Assembly (NCBI GenBank): GCA_002368715.1
Contig: DFEO01000098.1
Location: forward strand, 1-6,107
Source: Ruminococcus sp. UBA3800
GTDB taxonomy: Bacteria > Bacillota > Clostridia > Oscillospirales > Ruminococcaceae
Direction: 5' to 3'
Length of the DNA: 6,107 nucleotides
Shown: in pieces, positions 4,880-6,107 of the stretch
Layout: every line of letters begins with the position of its first letter
How positions within the stretch are numbered: position 1 is the stretch's first letter
Program-made: the position numbers and the translations under genes
The notes under the pieces: generated by a model
The model's input: the letters and a program-made list of their open reading frames with translations, nothing else
Databases searched by the model: none
What the model was told of the DNA's origin: nothing

Positions 4880-5956
4880 ATGAGAAAGACACGAAAGCTG
4901 GGAATGGCTGTAAATAATATGCTCGATGAGAAGATCGCATATGCCGTTGCGACCGGCTTTATGCTTTTTGGCCATACCGGCTATCTGCTGATGTTTTTGT
5001 TTCTGGGCGTCAGGCCGATGATGGTGATAAACATTGGCAGCGTTGTGTTTTACATTTCGATGATGCTTCTCAATTTCAAAACAAAGAGATACCAGTTCAT
5101 CCTTATGCTGGAGGTCGTGGAGATCATCCTTCATGCCATAGCCGGGCTGTATTTTATGGGATGGGAAGCGGGCTTTCAGATGTTTCTTATCTGCGTTCCG
5201 ACCATACCGTTTTTTGCCAGCTTCAAAAAGCGCAGATACCCGTTTATGATGGCAGCATTCACTATGTTGCTTTTTCTGGCAGCCAGGATCGTGGCTTATG
5301 AATGGGCTGCGCCATACCACATAAATGATCCGAGGGTAATGACGGCTATCTACATCTATAATGCTATGGCGTCTATCATCGTTATCGTTTATATCTCGTC
5401 TTATAATATCTTTGTCCGTGAGAATATGGCGGCGAGGATGAAAAAGAAAAACGAGCATCTCCAGCGTCTTGCTACCATAGATCCGCTGACCGAGCTTTTC
5501 AACAGGCGTGCTATGATGGAGTATATAAAGCTGATAGACAGAAAAGCAAGTATGCAGGATCTGAATTATTATGTCTGTATAGCTGACATAGATGATTTCA
5601 AGAAGATAAATGATACCTACGGCCACGATGCGGGCGATGAGGTGCTGAGAGTAGTCTCCTCGATATTCATAAGGGAGGTCCCGTCCGAGGGCTATGTCTG
5701 CCGTTGGGGAGGAGAGGAGATAATGTTTGCTCTGCCGCCCGGCAGTGATGATATGGCTATTGTTATCGCTGAAAGGATAAGAACGGCTGTCGAAGCTCAG
5801 GAGTTTGACATTGGCGGCAAGAAGGTCCATGTAACGATGACCTTCGGAGTATGCCGTGTAAGGCCCGAGGAAAACTATGACAGCGGTATCTCCCGTGCCG
5901 ACAAGCGCCTTTACGAAGGCAAGCGTTCAGGCAAGAATGTCGTGGTTGCGGTCTGA
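4880..5956 (+). CDS. Membrane-anchored diguanylate cyclase (GGDEF protein)
   Basis: Makes cyclic di-GMP from two GTP, the second messenger that commonly sets adhesion, motility and exopolysaccharide production. The 358 residues divide into a membrane part with about six hydrophobic helices (roughly 20-43, 46-65, 73-93, 98-114, 120-138, 153-177), a short charged helix likely to be a coiled coil (about 180-198), and a complete C-terminal GGDEF domain: DPLTELFNRR (201-210), DIDDFKKIND (236-245), GHDAGDE (248-254), active-site loop RWGGEEIMF (275-283) and D-x-x-LYEGKRSGKN (341-353). The site reads GGEEI, with Ile for the usual Phe, while the catalytic Glu residues and the metal-binding Asp236 are kept, so activity is likely. 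The inhibitory RxxD I-site is absent (PSEG at 268-271). No EAL or HD-GYP domain. The ATG has AGAGGA seven bases upstream. The membrane part matches no sensor family I can name; the ligand is unknown. Confidence 0.93.
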   Translation: MRKTRKLGMAVNNMLDEKIAYAVATGFMLFGHTGYLLMFLFLGVRPMMVINIGSVVFYISMMLLNFKTKRYQFILMLEVVEIILHAIAGLYFMGWEAGFQMFLICVPTIPFFASFKKRRYPFMMAAFTMLLFLAARIVAYEWAAPYHINDPRVMTAIYIYNAMASIIVIVYISSYNIFVRENMAARMKKKNEHLQRLATIDPLTELFNRRAMMEYIKLIDRKASMQDLNYYVCIADIDDFKKINDTYGHDAGDEVLRVVSSIFIREVPSEGYVCRWGGEEIMFALPPGSDDMAIVIAERIRTAVEAQEFDIGGKKVHVTMTFGVCRVRPEENYDSGISRADKRLYEGKRSGKNVVVAV

Positions 5957-5966
5957 AAACAAATAT

Positions 5967-6010
5967 AAGCCCGAAAGCAGAACAGATCTGCCTTCGGGCT
6001 TTTGTTATTT
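5967..6010 (+). terminator. Strong terminator after the cyclase gene, possibly bidirectional
   Basis: AAGCCCGAA (5967-5975) pairs perfectly with TTCGGGCTT (5993-6001); one A/C mismatch inside, then GCAG/CTGC extends the stem. A T-rich tract (to 6010) follows on plus. On the minus strand a looser T-rich tract follows, and the hairpin begins four bases after the stop of the gene entering from the right, so it probably ends both convergent transcripts. Confidence 0.9.
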
Positions 6011-6107
6011 CGCTTTCGAGCTTTCATCGGAGCTCTCCGATGAGTTCTCGTCATACTTTATAGGCTCGGTCTCAAGCCCCTTGTCGTTTGTCTCTTGTGC
6101 TCTTTTG
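6005..6107 (-). CDS. C-terminal 33 residues of an unidentified protein (partial)
   Basis: The minus-strand frame ending with TAA at 6007-6005 is open to the right edge. The tail is strongly hydrophilic: a charged stretch (ETNDKGLETEPIKYDEN) followed by SSESSDESSKAK. Such Ser/Glu-rich tails are flexible and usually lie outside the folded domain, so no function can be deduced. Support for a real gene comes from the acidic coding-like composition, the stop placed four bases before a hairpin terminator, and the absence of any other open explanation. The 7-base inverted repeat CATCGGA-GCTC-TCCGATG (6025-6042) within it probably follows from repeated Ser, Glu and Asp codons. Confidence 0.6.
   Translation of the reverse strand, partial: KRAQETNDKGLETEPIKYDENSSESSDESSKAK

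Noticed and set aside
4784..5830. Minus-strand open frame of 348 codons
   Set aside because: Shadow of the diguanylate cyclase gene; His/Arg/Tyr-rich, no domain, and it would cover the cyclase promoter leader.
6025..6042. Inverted repeat CATCGGA-GCTC-TCCGATG as a terminator or operator
   Set aside because: It lies inside the C-terminal coding tail, has no T-run, and is explained by Ser/Glu/Asp codon repetition.

Overview
The window looks like ordinary chromosomal sequence of a Gram-positive, Clostridia-type bacterium. A Ruminococcus-like relative is my best guess, inferred from AGGAG-type ribosome binding sites, moderate base composition, short intergenic gaps with hairpin/T-run terminators, and the gene families present. 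I see no insertion sequence, phage gene, CRISPR array, tRNA or rRNA.

Layout from left to right. (1) Positions 1-1784, minus strand: the first 594 codons of a ClpC/ClpA-type AAA+ unfoldase that starts at TTG and runs off the left edge. (2) Positions 1785-1959: a divergent intergenic region with one candidate promoter and two inverted repeats. (3) Positions 1960-2073, plus strand: a 37-residue peptide with a hydrophobic N-terminal half and nine cysteines in its last 21 residues. (4) Positions 2080-2160: two tandem minus-strand terminators. (5) Positions 2178-4518, minus strand: a three-gene run transcribed in the order pyridoxal/pyridoxamine kinase, tRNA 2'-O-methyltransferase TrmL, DegV-family lipid-binding protein. 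A consensus promoter at 4544-4572 drives it. (6) Positions 4519-4879: a divergent control region holding that promoter, a second consensus promoter facing right, operator-like palindromes and a 118-base leader. (7) Positions 4880-5956, plus strand: a six-helix membrane diguanylate cyclase, followed by a strong terminator. (8) Positions 6005-6107, minus strand: the Ser/Glu-rich C-terminal end of an unidentified gene entering from the right.

The kinase and TrmL genes are one base apart and probably translationally coupled. DegV follows after 75 bases containing two hairpins, one of which may shape its ribosome binding site. The three products (vitamin B6 salvage, anticodon wobble methylation, fatty-acid handling) share no obvious pathway and look like a housekeeping operon. 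The most interesting items are the cysteine-rich micropeptide, the cysteine cluster in the Clp N-domain next to it, and the densely arranged promoter of the diguanylate cyclase. I did not find convincing evidence of a new multi-gene system.
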